From positions 1,612,001 through 1,676,000 of the forward strand of contig NZ_CP133778.1 of NCBI RefSeq assembly GCF_034347405.1: a stretch of 64,000 bases of DNA, read 5' to 3'. Numbering within the stretch: the first letter of the stretch is position 1; each line of letters begins with the position of its first letter. The position numbers and the translations under genes were made by a program. The DNA is from Pseudomonas sp. CCC3.1 (lineage in GTDB: Bacteria; Pseudomonadota; Gammaproteobacteria; Pseudomonadales; Pseudomonadaceae). Of this stretch, positions 1-7,717 are shown in pieces. The notes beneath the pieces were generated by a model, which saw only the letters and a list, made by a program, of their open reading frames with translations, ran no database searches and was not told the DNA's origin.

Positions 1-35
1 AGCTTTGGCACAAGTAAGGCAGCAAAGGCAATATG

Positions 36-111
36 GTGGGCGTAGCTCAGTTGGTAGAGCACGGGATTGTGACTCCCGTTGTCGAGGGTTCGATCCCCTT
101 CGTCCACCCCA
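36..111 (+). tRNA. tRNA-His (GTG anticodon)
   Basis: A 76-nt cloverleaf. The acceptor GTGGGCG pairs with CGTCCAC, the anticodon loop carries GTG, the discriminator is C and the CCA end is encoded. G35 just upstream would supply the extra 5' G (G-1) typical of tRNA-His. It is identical to the copy at 479-554. It reads histidine codons. Confidence 0.97.
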
Positions 112-120
112 TATTTAGAA

Positions 121-149
121 AGACGCCAGATTAATGATCTGGCGTCTTT
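121..149 (+). terminator. Terminator after first tRNA-His
   Basis: An 11-bp perfect stem (121-131 with 137-147), loop TAATG, then a short T run. It begins ten bases after the CCA end. The same hairpin, with one compensating base-pair change, follows the second tRNA-His. Confidence 0.75.
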
Positions 150-167
150 GCTTGAAAAGTTTGAAAT

Positions 168-252
168 GCGGATGTGGTGGAATTGGTAGACACACTGGAT
201 TTAGGTTCCAGCGCCGAAAGGTGTGAGAGTTCGAGTCTCTCCGTCCGCACCA
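168..252 (+). tRNA. tRNA-Leu (TAG anticodon)
   Basis: An 85-nt class II tRNA. The acceptor GCGGATG pairs with CGTCCGC and is followed by A and CCA. The anticodon stem CTGGA/TCCAG encloses TTTAGGT, giving anticodon TAG for CUA-type leucine codons. The long variable arm is as expected for tRNA-Leu. Confidence 0.97.
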
Positions 253-298
253 AATCAGGTTTCGCAATGCTTCGCTGGTTTTTGCGAAACCGTTGAAA

Positions 299-320
299 AG
301 CCGCCCTAGGCGGCTTTTTT
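299..320 (+). terminator. Terminator after tRNA-Leu
   Basis: Stem AGCCGCC (299-305) / GGCGGCT with a very short loop, then six T. A further imperfect hairpin (GGTTTCGCA / TGCGAAACC, about 259-291) lies just upstream. Confidence 0.85.
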
Positions 321-478
321 ATTTTGCAGTAGCGCGCTTTATCGGCGATTTGCTGCAAGTTTAGTTGGTCGGTCAGTTCGTGGTTAATTCGGCGGAGTGC
401 GCAGATCTACTAATGCTCTCACTTGTTCGGCATGTCTTTGGGCTGTCTGGGTGCAAGTAGGGTGATACACGCAATATG

Positions 479-554
479 GTGGGCGTAGCTCAGTTGGTAG
501 AGCACGGGATTGTGACTCCCGTTGTCGAGGGTTCGATCCCCTTCGTCCACCCCA
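479..554 (+). tRNA. Second tRNA-His (GTG anticodon)
   Basis: Identical over all 76 nt to the copy at 36-111, and also alike for a few bases on each side (CAATAT upstream, ATATTTAGAAA downstream). G478 supplies the extra 5' G. The duplicate lies 367 bp downstream with tRNA-Leu between the copies. Confidence 0.97.
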
Positions 555-563
555 TATTTAGAA

Positions 564-595
564 AAAACGCCAGATTAATAATCTGGCGTTTTTGT
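564..595 (+). terminator. Terminator after second tRNA-His
   Basis: Stem AAACGCCAGAT / ATCTGGCGTTT followed by T-rich sequence. It is the counterpart of the hairpin at 121-149, with a G-C pair replaced by A-T on both sides of the stem. Confidence 0.75.
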
Positions 596-1075
596 TTTAA
601 AAGTTTGGCTTGCAGATGCAGTCGAGTGATGGATTCAGATTTCATCGCCATTGAAGTGGCTTTGGTAAGCCTTGGTGCCGTTTCGGGGCGCGAGATTTGC
701 CCAAGACCTAAAAAAGCGCAGTACCTGCAAAGGGATGCGCTTTTTTTTGGTTTGTACTGTTTTGGGTGTGTGAGCGATGGGCTGCATTGTGTTGCTGAAT
801 AATGCCTGTCTCCCGTTTTCTTACCCTGCAGGGGCGCTGCCAAGCGCTTGCTTGATGCCTGCTTCTATATAGAAGGCTCTGAACTGGGGTCTGTGTGTAA
901 AGATTTATGTGTTTTCAGGTGGTTAAGCAAATCATTGCTTGCGCTTAATAATGTACCTGCTGTTTCTGTGCGCGATTTCGGTAGGGTGACTTCTTGAGTT
1001 TGACCCACTAGAATGCATGCCCTTGATTATGGGGTCGGAAACGGCCGGCTAATGTCTGTGCAACGAGGAATATCC
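596..1075. other. Intergenic region upstream of tig, no gene seen
   Basis: No convincing coding sequence. A hairpin with stem AAAAAGCGCA (711-720) / TGCGCTTTTT (736-745) and a T run looks like a Rho-independent terminator ending the tRNA transcript. Nearer tig, TAGAAT (1009-1014) is a plausible -10 box, but the -35 is weak. Small frames in this stretch have no start context and look like chance. Confidence 0.6.
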
Positions 1076-2386
1076 ATGCAAGTTTCTGTTGAAAATACTT
1101 CCGCTCTTGAGCGTCGCATGACCATTGGCGTGCCAGCTGAGCGTATTGAGGCTGAAGTCAACAAGCGTCTGCAACAGACTGCCCAAAAGGCCAAAATCCC
1201 GGGCTTCCGTCCAGGCAAAGTGCCAATGAGCGTGATCCGTCAGCGTTACGAAGCTGATGCGCGTCAAGAAGCGCTGGGCAACGTGATCCAGGCTTCTTTC
1301 TACGAAGCAGTGGTTGAGCAAAAGCTGAACCCGGCTGGCGCACCATCGGTTGAGCCTAAAGTCTTCGAGAAAGGCAAAGATCTGGAATACATTGCCACTT
1401 TCGAAGTATTCCCAGAATTCGAAGTGACCGGTCTGGACACTATCGCCGTCGAGCGCCTGAGCGCCGAAGTGGCTGATGCTGACCTGGACAAAATGCTGGA
1501 CGTGCTGCGCAAGCAAAACACCCGCTTTGAAGTGACTGAGCGTGCTGCTCAGAACGAAGACCAGCTGAACATTGATTTCGTTGGCAAGGTTGATGGCGAA
1601 GTATTCGCTGGCGGTTCCGCCAAGGGTACTCAGCTGGTTCTGGGTTCGGGCCGCATGATTCCTGGCTTCGAAGACGGTCTGGTTGGTGCTAAGGCAGGCG
1701 AAGAGCGCGTTCTGTCCCTGACTTTCCCAGAGGACTATCAGAACCTGGACCTGGCTGGCAAAGCCGCTGAGTTCACCGTGACTGTCAACACTGTATCTGA
1801 GCCTAAGCTGCCAGAGCTGAACGAAGAGTTCTTCGCTCAATTCGGTATCAAGGAAACAGGTATCGAAGGTTTCCGCGCCGAAGTTCGTAAGAACATGGAG
1901 CGTGAGCTGCGTCAGGCAATCAAGTCCAAGGTTAAGAACCAGGTAATGGACGGTCTGCTGGCTGCCAACCCGATTGAAGTGCCAAAAGCTTTGCTGTCCA
2001 ACGAAGTTGATCGTCTGCGCGTTCAGGCTGTTCAGCAGTTCGGTGGCAACATCAAGCCAGATCAACTGCCGGCTGAGCTGTTCGAAGAGCAAGCCAAGCG
2101 TCGCGTTGTGCTGGGGCTGATCGTTGCGGAAGTGGTTAAGCAATTCGACCTGAAGCCTGACGAAGATCGCGTACGCGAAATGATTCAGGAAATGGCTTCC
2201 GCTTATCAGGAGCCAGAGCAGGTTGTAGCGTGGTACTACAAAAATGACCAGCAATTGAACGAGGTTCGTTCGGTTGTGCTGGAAGAGCAAGTTGTGGATA
2301 CTGTTCTGCAGAAGGCTAAGGTGACCGATAAAGCGGTCTCTTACGAAGAAGCTGTCAAACCGGTGGAAGCTCCACAAGCCGACTGA
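1076..2386 (+). CDS. tig: Trigger factor
   Basis: A 436-residue ribosome-associated chaperone with peptidyl-prolyl isomerase activity. It binds nascent chains at the exit tunnel. The ribosome-binding signature GFRPGKVP is at residues 43-50. An FKBP-type domain lies at about 160-245 (DFVGKVDGEVF, GSGRMIPGFEDGL), followed by the helical C-terminal chaperone arms. The start at 1076 is preceded by CGAGGA. A longer in-frame start at 1013 would add 21 non-conserved residues and lacks a ribosome site. Length equals that usual in Pseudomonas. It heads the tig-clpP-clpX-lon block; a hairpin at 2412-2438 separates it from clpP. Confidence 0.98.
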   Translation: MQVSVENTSALERRMTIGVPAERIEAEVNKRLQQTAQKAKIPGFRPGKVPMSVIRQRYEADARQEALGNVIQASFYEAVVEQKLNPAGAPSVEPKVFEKGKDLEYIATFEVFPEFEVTGLDTIAVERLSAEVADADLDKMLDVLRKQNTRFEVTERAAQNEDQLNIDFVGKVDGEVFAGGSAKGTQLVLGSGRMIPGFEDGLVGAKAGEERVLSLTFPEDYQNLDLAGKAAEFTVTVNTVSEPKLPELNEEFFAQFGIKETGIEGFRAEVRKNMERELRQAIKSKVKNQVMDGLLAANPIEVPKALLSNEVDRLRVQAVQQFGGNIKPDQLPAELFEEQAKRRVVLGLIVAEVVKQFDLKPDEDRVREMIQEMASAYQEPEQVVAWYYKNDQQLNEVRSVVLEEQVVDTVLQKAKVTDKAVSYEEAVKPVEAPQAD

Positions 2387-2411
2387 TTTCTGACTCGTTA
2401 GAAAACACAAC

Positions 2412-2438
2412 CATAAGCCAGCCTCGAGCTGGCTTATG
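2412..2438 (+). terminator. Hairpin between tig and clpP
   Basis: Stem CATAAGCCAGC / GCTGGCTTATG, 11 bp, loop CTCGA. There is no T run directly after it, so it may attenuate or stabilise rather than terminate; clpP begins 40 bp later. Confidence 0.5.
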
Positions 2439-2477
2439 CGTATTCCAGACAAGACTTTTTGGGAGTGACTGCCGGAC

Positions 2478-3119
2478 ATGTCCCGCAATTCTTATATTCA
2501 GCAGAACTCTGACATCCAGGCCGCTGGCGGCCTGGTCCCGATGGTTGTTGAGCAGTCTGCTCGTGGCGAACGCGCCTACGACATCTATTCGCGCCTTTTG
2601 AAGGAACGAATCATCTTCCTGGTAGGCCCTGTCGAAGACTACATGGCCAATCTGGTTGCTGCGCAGCTGCTTTTCCTTGAAGCCGAAAACCCGGACAAGG
2701 ACATCCATCTTTACATCAACTCCCCTGGCGGCTCGGTCACTGCAGGCATGTCGATCTACGACACCATGCAGTTCATCAAGCCAGACGTGTCGACCATCTG
2801 TATTGGTCAGGCCTGCAGCATGGGTGCTTTCCTGTTGGCTGGCGGCGCACCGGGCAAGCGTCACTGCCTGCCTAACTCGCGCATGATGATTCACCAGCCA
2901 TTGGGCGGTTTCCAGGGGCAGGCGTCGGATATCGACATTCATGCCAAGGAAATCCTCAACATTCGTCACCGTTTGAACTCGCTGCTGGCTCATCACACGG
3001 GTCAGACTCTCGAGACCATCGAGCGTGACACTGAGCGTGACAACTTCATGAGCGCTGAGCGTGCGGCCGAATACGGTTTGATCGACTCTGTGTTCAGCAA
3101 GCGTCAAATGCCCGCTTAA
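2478..3119 (+). CDS. clpP: ATP-dependent Clp protease proteolytic subunit
   Basis: 213 residues. Serine peptidase that forms the two-ring barrel of the ClpXP and ClpAP proteases. The catalytic triad is visible as Ser114 (in QACSMGAF), His139 (MMIHQP) and Asp188 (ERDNF), each shifted by three from the E. coli precursor numbering. The N-terminus, like that of E. coli ClpP, probably loses a short propeptide by self-cleavage. clpX follows after about 100 bp containing two hairpins, the classic clpP-clpX arrangement. Confidence 0.98.
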   Translation: MSRNSYIQQNSDIQAAGGLVPMVVEQSARGERAYDIYSRLLKERIIFLVGPVEDYMANLVAAQLLFLEAENPDKDIHLYINSPGGSVTAGMSIYDTMQFIKPDVSTICIGQACSMGAFLLAGGAPGKRHCLPNSRMMIHQPLGGFQGQASDIDIHAKEILNIRHRLNSLLAHHTGQTLETIERDTERDNFMSAERAAEYGLIDSVFSKRQMPA

Positions 3120-3132
3120 GTAGCCCAAGTGT

Positions 3133-3177
3133 AGGTGGTTGGGTTAACCGACCACCTGCGGGCTTGAAAAAGCCCGC
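3133..3177 (+). terminator. Double hairpin between clpP and clpX
   Basis: Two adjacent stems, AGGTGGT/ACCACCT (3133-3157) and GCGGGCTT/AAGCCCGC (3158-3177). Neither has a good T run, so partial read-through into clpX is likely. Confidence 0.55.
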
Positions 3178-3225
3178 AGTTGCCTTCATCTTGTGTTGCA
3201 AGCCTATCGGATTTGGATCGATCGA

Positions 3226-4509
3226 ATGACTGACACCCGCAACGGCGAGGACAACGGCAAATTGCTCTATTGCTCCTTCTGTGGCAAAAGCCAGCATGAA
3301 GTGCGTAAATTGATTGCCGGCCCCTCGGTGTTTATCTGCGACGAATGCGTCGACTTGTGCAACGACATCATCCGTGAGGAGGTGCAGGAAGCCCAAGCTG
3401 AAAGCAGCGCGCATAAATTACCTTCGCCAAAAGAAATCAGCGGCATCCTTGATCAATACGTTATTGGTCAGGAACGTGCCAAAAAGGTTTTGGCTGTAGC
3501 GGTGTACAACCACTACAAACGCCTCAACCAGCGTGACAAAAAAAATGACGACGTCGAACTCGGCAAGAGCAACATCCTGCTGATCGGACCTACCGGCTCG
3601 GGTAAAACCCTGCTGGCAGAAACCTTGGCTCGTCTGCTGAATGTGCCTTTCACCATCGCTGATGCCACCACGCTGACCGAAGCCGGTTATGTGGGCGAGG
3701 ATGTGGAAAACATCATTCAGAAACTGCTTCAGAAATGCGATTACGACGTAGAGAAAGCCCAAATGGGTATCGTCTACATCGATGAAATCGACAAGATTTC
3801 GCGCAAATCTGACAACCCTTCGATTACCCGTGATGTTTCCGGCGAAGGTGTGCAGCAAGCGTTGCTCAAACTGATCGAAGGCACCGTGGCTTCCGTACCG
3901 CCTCAAGGTGGCCGCAAGCATCCTCAGCAGGAGTTCTTGCAGGTTGATACCCGCAATATTCTGTTTATCTGCGGTGGTGCATTCTCAGGCCTTGAGAAGG
4001 TTGTCCAGGCACGCTCTACGCGCGGCGGCATCGGCTTTAGCGCCGAAGTACGCAGCAAGGAAGAGGGCAAGAAGGTTGGCGAATCCCTGCGTGAAGTCGA
4101 GCCTGATGATCTGGTCAAGTTCGGTCTGATCCCTGAGTTCGTGGGTCGTTTGCCTGTTCTTGCAACGCTCGACGAGCTGGATGAAGCTGCGCTGATGCAG
4201 ATTCTGACCGAACCGAAAAACGCGCTGACCAAGCAATACGGCAAGTTGTTCGAGATGGAAGGCGTTGATCTTGAGTTCCGTGCGGACGCCCTGAAAGCAG
4301 TGGCCAAGCGTGCGCTGGAGCGCAAGACGGGTGCTCGTGGTCTTCGTTCGATTCTTGAAAGCGTATTGCTCGACACCATGTACGAAATTCCCTCGCAGTC
4401 CGAGGTGAGTAAAGTTGTGATCGACGAAAGCGTTATAGAAGGCAAGTCAAAGCCGCTGTTGATTTATGAAAACAGCGAAGCGACTGCCAAGGCTGCACCC
4501 GACGCGTAA
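3226..4509 (+). CDS. clpX: Clp protease ATP-binding subunit ClpX
   Basis: 427 residues. AAA+ unfoldase that recognises substrates and feeds them to ClpP. The N-terminal zinc-binding domain shows Cys16, Cys19, Cys38 and Cys41. Walker A GPTGSGKT is at 121-128 and Walker B (VYIDEID) ends at Asp186-Glu187. The IGF-type loop that docks on ClpP is expected around 265-275. I chose ATG 3226 because the zinc finger begins normally from there; an upstream GTG at 3193 would add 11 unconserved residues. A strong terminator follows. Confidence 0.98.
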   Translation: MTDTRNGEDNGKLLYCSFCGKSQHEVRKLIAGPSVFICDECVDLCNDIIREEVQEAQAESSAHKLPSPKEISGILDQYVIGQERAKKVLAVAVYNHYKRLNQRDKKNDDVELGKSNILLIGPTGSGKTLLAETLARLLNVPFTIADATTLTEAGYVGEDVENIIQKLLQKCDYDVEKAQMGIVYIDEIDKISRKSDNPSITRDVSGEGVQQALLKLIEGTVASVPPQGGRKHPQQEFLQVDTRNILFICGGAFSGLEKVVQARSTRGGIGFSAEVRSKEEGKKVGESLREVEPDDLVKFGLIPEFVGRLPVLATLDELDEAALMQILTEPKNALTKQYGKLFEMEGVDLEFRADALKAVAKRALERKTGARGLRSILESVLLDTMYEIPSQSEVSKVVIDESVIEGKSKPLLIYENSEATAKAAPDA

Positions 4510-4544
4510 GTGTATTGCTGTGTATTACATCTTGCGTGTTAAAG

Positions 4545-4570
4545 AAGGGGCCTTCGGGCCCCTTTGTTTT
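4545..4570 (+). terminator. Terminator after clpX
   Basis: Stem AAGGGGCC / GGCCCCTT with a TTCG tetraloop (4545-4564), then TGTTTTT. A typical Rho-independent terminator. Confidence 0.9.
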
Positions 4571-4672
4571 TCCTGTCGGTCAGCGCTTGTTTTTTTCCCG
4601 GACAGCCCCCATCTTGGCTTCAAGCTTACATCCATCTGATTACGGCCTTATGGCCGCCGTAGAGGCGAAATC

Positions 4673-7069
4673 ATGAAGACAACCATCGAATTGCCTCTCC
4701 TGCCATTGCGCGATGTCGTGGTTTATCCGCACATGGTTATTCCACTGTTCGTGGGACGCGAGAAATCAATCGAGGCCCTTGAGGCTGCGATGACGGGCGA
4801 CAAGCAGATTTTGCTGTTGGCTCAAAAAAATCCTGCTGACGATGATCCGGGCGAAGACGCTCTGTATCGTGTGGGTACTATTGCAACGGTCCTGCAACTG
4901 CTCAAGCTCCCGGATGGCACAGTTAAAGTGCTGGTTGAGGGTGAGCAGCGCGGTGCTGTGGAGTATTTCGGTCAGGCTGACGGCTACTTGAGCGCTGAAG
5001 TCTCTTTGATTGACGAAGTGGCTGCTCCGGAGCGCGAATCCGAAGTCTTTGTACGCAGCCTGCTCTCGCAGTTCGAGCAGTATGTGCAGTTGGGCAAGAA
5101 GGTGCCTGCCGAGGTGTTGTCATCGCTTAACAGCATTGATGAGCCAAGCCGTCTGGTCGATACCATGGCTGCCCACATGGCGCTGAAGATCGAGCAGAAG
5201 CAGGAAATTCTTGAAATCATCGACCTGCAAGCGCGGGTCGAGCATGTTCTGGCGTTGCTGGATGCCGAGATCGACTTGCTGCAAGTTGAAAAGCGCATTC
5301 GTGGCCGTGTCAAAAAACAGATGGAGCGCAGCCAGCGCGAGTACTACCTGAATGAGCAGATGAAGGCCATTCAGAAAGAGCTGGGTGACGGTGACGAAGG
5401 TCACAACGAAATTGAAGAGCTGAAAAAGCGCATTGAAGAGGCCGGCCTGCCTAAAGATGCAATGACCAAGGCTCAGGCTGAGTTGAACAAGCTTAAGCAA
5501 ATGTCGCCAATGTCCGCAGAAGCGACCGTGGTGCGCTCCTACATTGACTGGTTGGTACAGGTGCCGTGGAAGGCTCAGAGCAAGGTGCGTCTGGACCTAA
5601 AGCGCGCTGAAGACATTCTGGATGCCGACCACTATGGTCTGGACGAAGTCAAAGAGCGGATTCTCGAATACCTCGCCGTGCAAAAGCGCGTGAAGAAAAT
5701 CCGTGGTCCGGTTTTGTGCCTGGTAGGTCCTCCTGGTGTAGGTAAGACCTCTCTTGCAGAGTCCATTGCCAGCGCGACAAACCGTAAATTCGTGCGCATG
5801 GCCTTGGGCGGCGTACGCGATGAAGCGGAAATTCGTGGTCACCGCCGTACCTACATCGGTTCCATGCCAGGAAGATTGATTCAAAAGATGACAAAGGTGG
5901 GTGTGCGTAACCCGCTTTTCTTGCTCGATGAAATCGACAAGATGGGCAGCGACATGCGCGGTGATCCGGCATCTGCATTGCTGGAAGTGCTGGACCCTGA
6001 GCAAAACCACAACTTCAACGACCATTACCTTGAGGTCGATTACGACCTGTCCGATGTGATGTTCCTGTGCACCTCGAACTCCATGAACATCCCGCCAGCG
6101 TTGCTGGATCGGATGGAAGTGATTCGTCTGCCGGGCTACACCGAAGACGAAAAAATCAACATCGCAATCAAATACCTCGCTCCGAAACAAATTGAAGCGA
6201 ATGGATTGAAGAAAGGCGAGCTGGCATTCGACAACGAAGCCATCCGCGACATCATTCGTTACTACACCCGCGAAGCAGGTGTGCGGGGCCTTGAGCGTCA
6301 GATTGCGAAGATTTGCCGCAAGGCAGTCAAAGAGCATGCGATGGAAAAACGCTTCTCCGTCACTGTAACCTCTGAGCTTCTGGAACACTTCCTGGGCGTA
6401 AGAAAATTCAGTTATGGCCTGGCAGAACAGCAAGACCAGATTGGTCAAGTGACCGGCCTGGCCTGGACTCAAGTCGGCGGCGAATTGCTCACTATTGAGG
6501 CCGCTGTCGTGCCTGGTAAAGGTCAGTTGATCAAGACTGGTTCGCTCGGTGATGTGATGGTTGAGTCCATTACTGCGGCTTTGACGGTCGTCCGCAGCCG
6601 CGCCAAGAGCCTTGGTATCCCATTGGATTTCCACGAGAAACGTGACATTCACATCCACATGCCAGAAGGTGCTACGCCTAAAGACGGGCCGAGTGCTGGT
6701 GTAGGAATGTGTACTGCTTTGGTGTCAGCGCTTACGCTGATTCCTGTGCGTGCAGATGTTGCAATGACCGGTGAAATTACCTTGCGTGGTCAGGTACTGG
6801 CCATCGGTGGTCTGAAGGAAAAATTGCTGGCGGCCCACCGCGGTGGAATCAAAACCGTAATTATTCCTGAAGAGAATGTCCGCGATCTGAAGGAAATTCC
6901 TGACAACATCAAACAGGATCTTCAGATTAAACCGGTTAAATGGATTGACGAGGTCCTGCAAATTGCGCTGCAATACGCCCCGGAGCCCTTGCCAGATGTG
7001 GCTCCTGAGATTGTTGCCAAGGATGAGAAGCGAGAGTCTGACGCTAAGGAAAGAATCAGCACGCATTAA
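4673..7069 (+). CDS. lon: ATP-dependent Lon protease
   Basis: 798 residues. Homohexameric AAA+ serine protease that degrades misfolded and short-lived regulatory proteins. It has an N-terminal substrate-recognition domain (1-200) and a coiled linker. Walker A GPPGVGKT is at 352-359 and Walker B includes Asp419. The C-terminal protease domain carries the Ser674 (PKDGPSAGVGM) and Lys717 (GGLKEKLLAAHRGG) dyad, 43 apart as in E. coli Lon. It starts at ATG 4673 after GAGGCG. Separated from clpX by a terminator, so it probably has its own promoter. Confidence 0.98.
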   Translation: MKTTIELPLLPLRDVVVYPHMVIPLFVGREKSIEALEAAMTGDKQILLLAQKNPADDDPGEDALYRVGTIATVLQLLKLPDGTVKVLVEGEQRGAVEYFGQADGYLSAEVSLIDEVAAPERESEVFVRSLLSQFEQYVQLGKKVPAEVLSSLNSIDEPSRLVDTMAAHMALKIEQKQEILEIIDLQARVEHVLALLDAEIDLLQVEKRIRGRVKKQMERSQREYYLNEQMKAIQKELGDGDEGHNEIEELKKRIEEAGLPKDAMTKAQAELNKLKQMSPMSAEATVVRSYIDWLVQVPWKAQSKVRLDLKRAEDILDADHYGLDEVKERILEYLAVQKRVKKIRGPVLCLVGPPGVGKTSLAESIASATNRKFVRMALGGVRDEAEIRGHRRTYIGSMPGRLIQKMTKVGVRNPLFLLDEIDKMGSDMRGDPASALLEVLDPEQNHNFNDHYLEVDYDLSDVMFLCTSNSMNIPPALLDRMEVIRLPGYTEDEKINIAIKYLAPKQIEANGLKKGELAFDNEAIRDIIRYYTREAGVRGLERQIAKICRKAVKEHAMEKRFSVTVTSELLEHFLGVRKFSYGLAEQQDQIGQVTGLAWTQVGGELLTIEAAVVPGKGQLIKTGSLGDVMVESITAALTVVRSRAKSLGIPLDFHEKRDIHIHMPEGATPKDGPSAGVGMCTALVSALTLIPVRADVAMTGEITLRGQVLAIGGLKEKLLAAHRGGIKTVIIPEENVRDLKEIPDNIKQDLQIKPVKWIDEVLQIALQYAPEPLPDVAPEIVAKDEKRESDAKERISTH

Positions 7070-7093
7070 TACTAATTTGCCTGAGGGGCTTTC

Positions 7094-7122
7094 TTGACGC
7101 TGTTTAGAGCCCTTGTTATAAA
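7094..7122 (+). promoter_or_regulatory. Sigma-70 promoter for hupB
   Basis: TTGACG (7094-7099), a 17-bp spacer and TATAAA (7117-7122), a near-consensus promoter about 95 bp upstream of the hupB start codon. Seen directly; activity is inferred. Confidence 0.75.
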
Positions 7123-7216
7123 GCGGCTCTATAAGTGTCCGCAGTACTCAGGCAAGCGTTCAGGTTTTACCAAAAAACTTTAGAAACATACTCAGATAGA
7201 TATAAGGGGACTTAGA

Positions 7217-7489
7217 GTGAACAAGTCGGAACTGATTGATGCTATCGCTGCATCTGCTGATATCCCGAAAGCTGCAGCTGGCCGTGCGCTGGACGCAGTA
7301 ATCGAATCCGTCACTGGCGCTCTGAAGGCCGGCGACTCTGTGGTACTGGTTGGCTTTGGTACTTTTTCTGTAAGCGAACGTTCCGCTCGCACTGGTCGTA
7401 ACCCTCAGACGGGTAAAACGCTGGAAATTCCTGCTGCTAATAAACCAGGCTTCAAAGCCGGTAAAGCACTGAAAGAAGCGGTTAACTAA
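7217..7489 (+). CDS. hupB: DNA-binding protein HU-beta
   Basis: 90 residues. Small dimeric nucleoid protein that bends DNA. The whole length matches HU, including the DNA-binding arm region GRNPQTGKTLEIPA. Translation starts at GTG 7217, supported by the ribosome site AAGGGGA seven bases upstream and by the conserved N-terminus MNKSELID. It sits between lon and ppiD as in enterobacteria and other Pseudomonas. Confidence 0.97.
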   Translation: MNKSELIDAIAASADIPKAAAGRALDAVIESVTGALKAGDSVVLVGFGTFSVSERSARTGRNPQTGKTLEIPAANKPGFKAGKALKEAVN

Positions 7490-7542
7490 GTTTCTGTAAC
7501 ACCTTTACCCAACCGGGTCAGGCGCACGCCAGGCTTGGCAGC

Positions 7543-7619
7543 GGAGCGGTTGTACGGTCAATGCATGCATTGATGAGTTACACCGGGGGTCGCGGGTTCG
7601 AGCCCGGTCCGCTCCGCCA
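7543..7619 (+). pseudogene. Degenerate tRNA-Asp-like sequence with a palindromic core
   Basis: 77 nt, the length expected of Pseudomonas tRNA-Asp. Acceptor halves GGAGCGG (7543-7549) and CCGCTCC (7609-7615), discriminator G, encoded CCA and the T loop TTCGAGC are intact. The variable region also looks right. The D and anticodon arms are not: they are replaced by a perfect 16-bp palindrome TCAATGCATGCATTGA (7558-7573). The T stem has a G-G mismatch, the best anticodon stem has an A-C mismatch, and the base at position 33 is A rather than T. A tRNA-type terminator follows at 7628. I infer a former tRNA-Asp whose core was rewritten. A working unusual tRNA is unlikely. Confidence 0.65.
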
Positions 7620-7627
7620 GTTACGAG

Positions 7628-7651
7628 AAGGCGCATCCTCGGATGCGCCTT
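7628..7651 (+). terminator. Terminator after the tRNA-like sequence
   Basis: Perfect 11-bp stem AAGGCGCATCC / GGATGCGCCTT with a two-base loop and following T-rich stretch. It lies eight bases after the CCA end, like the tRNA terminators at the left edge. It probably also ends hupB transcripts. Confidence 0.8.
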
Positions 7652-7717
7652 TCTTCTATCCGGACTCTACCCACGCTCCACGGTTGCTCATTGTGCAAGA
7701 CCGTTTCTGGGGGAAGC

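Noticed and set aside
1013..1075. Longer start for tig
   Set aside because: The extra 21 residues are not family-like and lack a ribosome site; ATG 1076 has one. The same reasoning set shorter starts for clpX, ppiD, fabI, yejF, liuD and the acyl-CoA synthetase.
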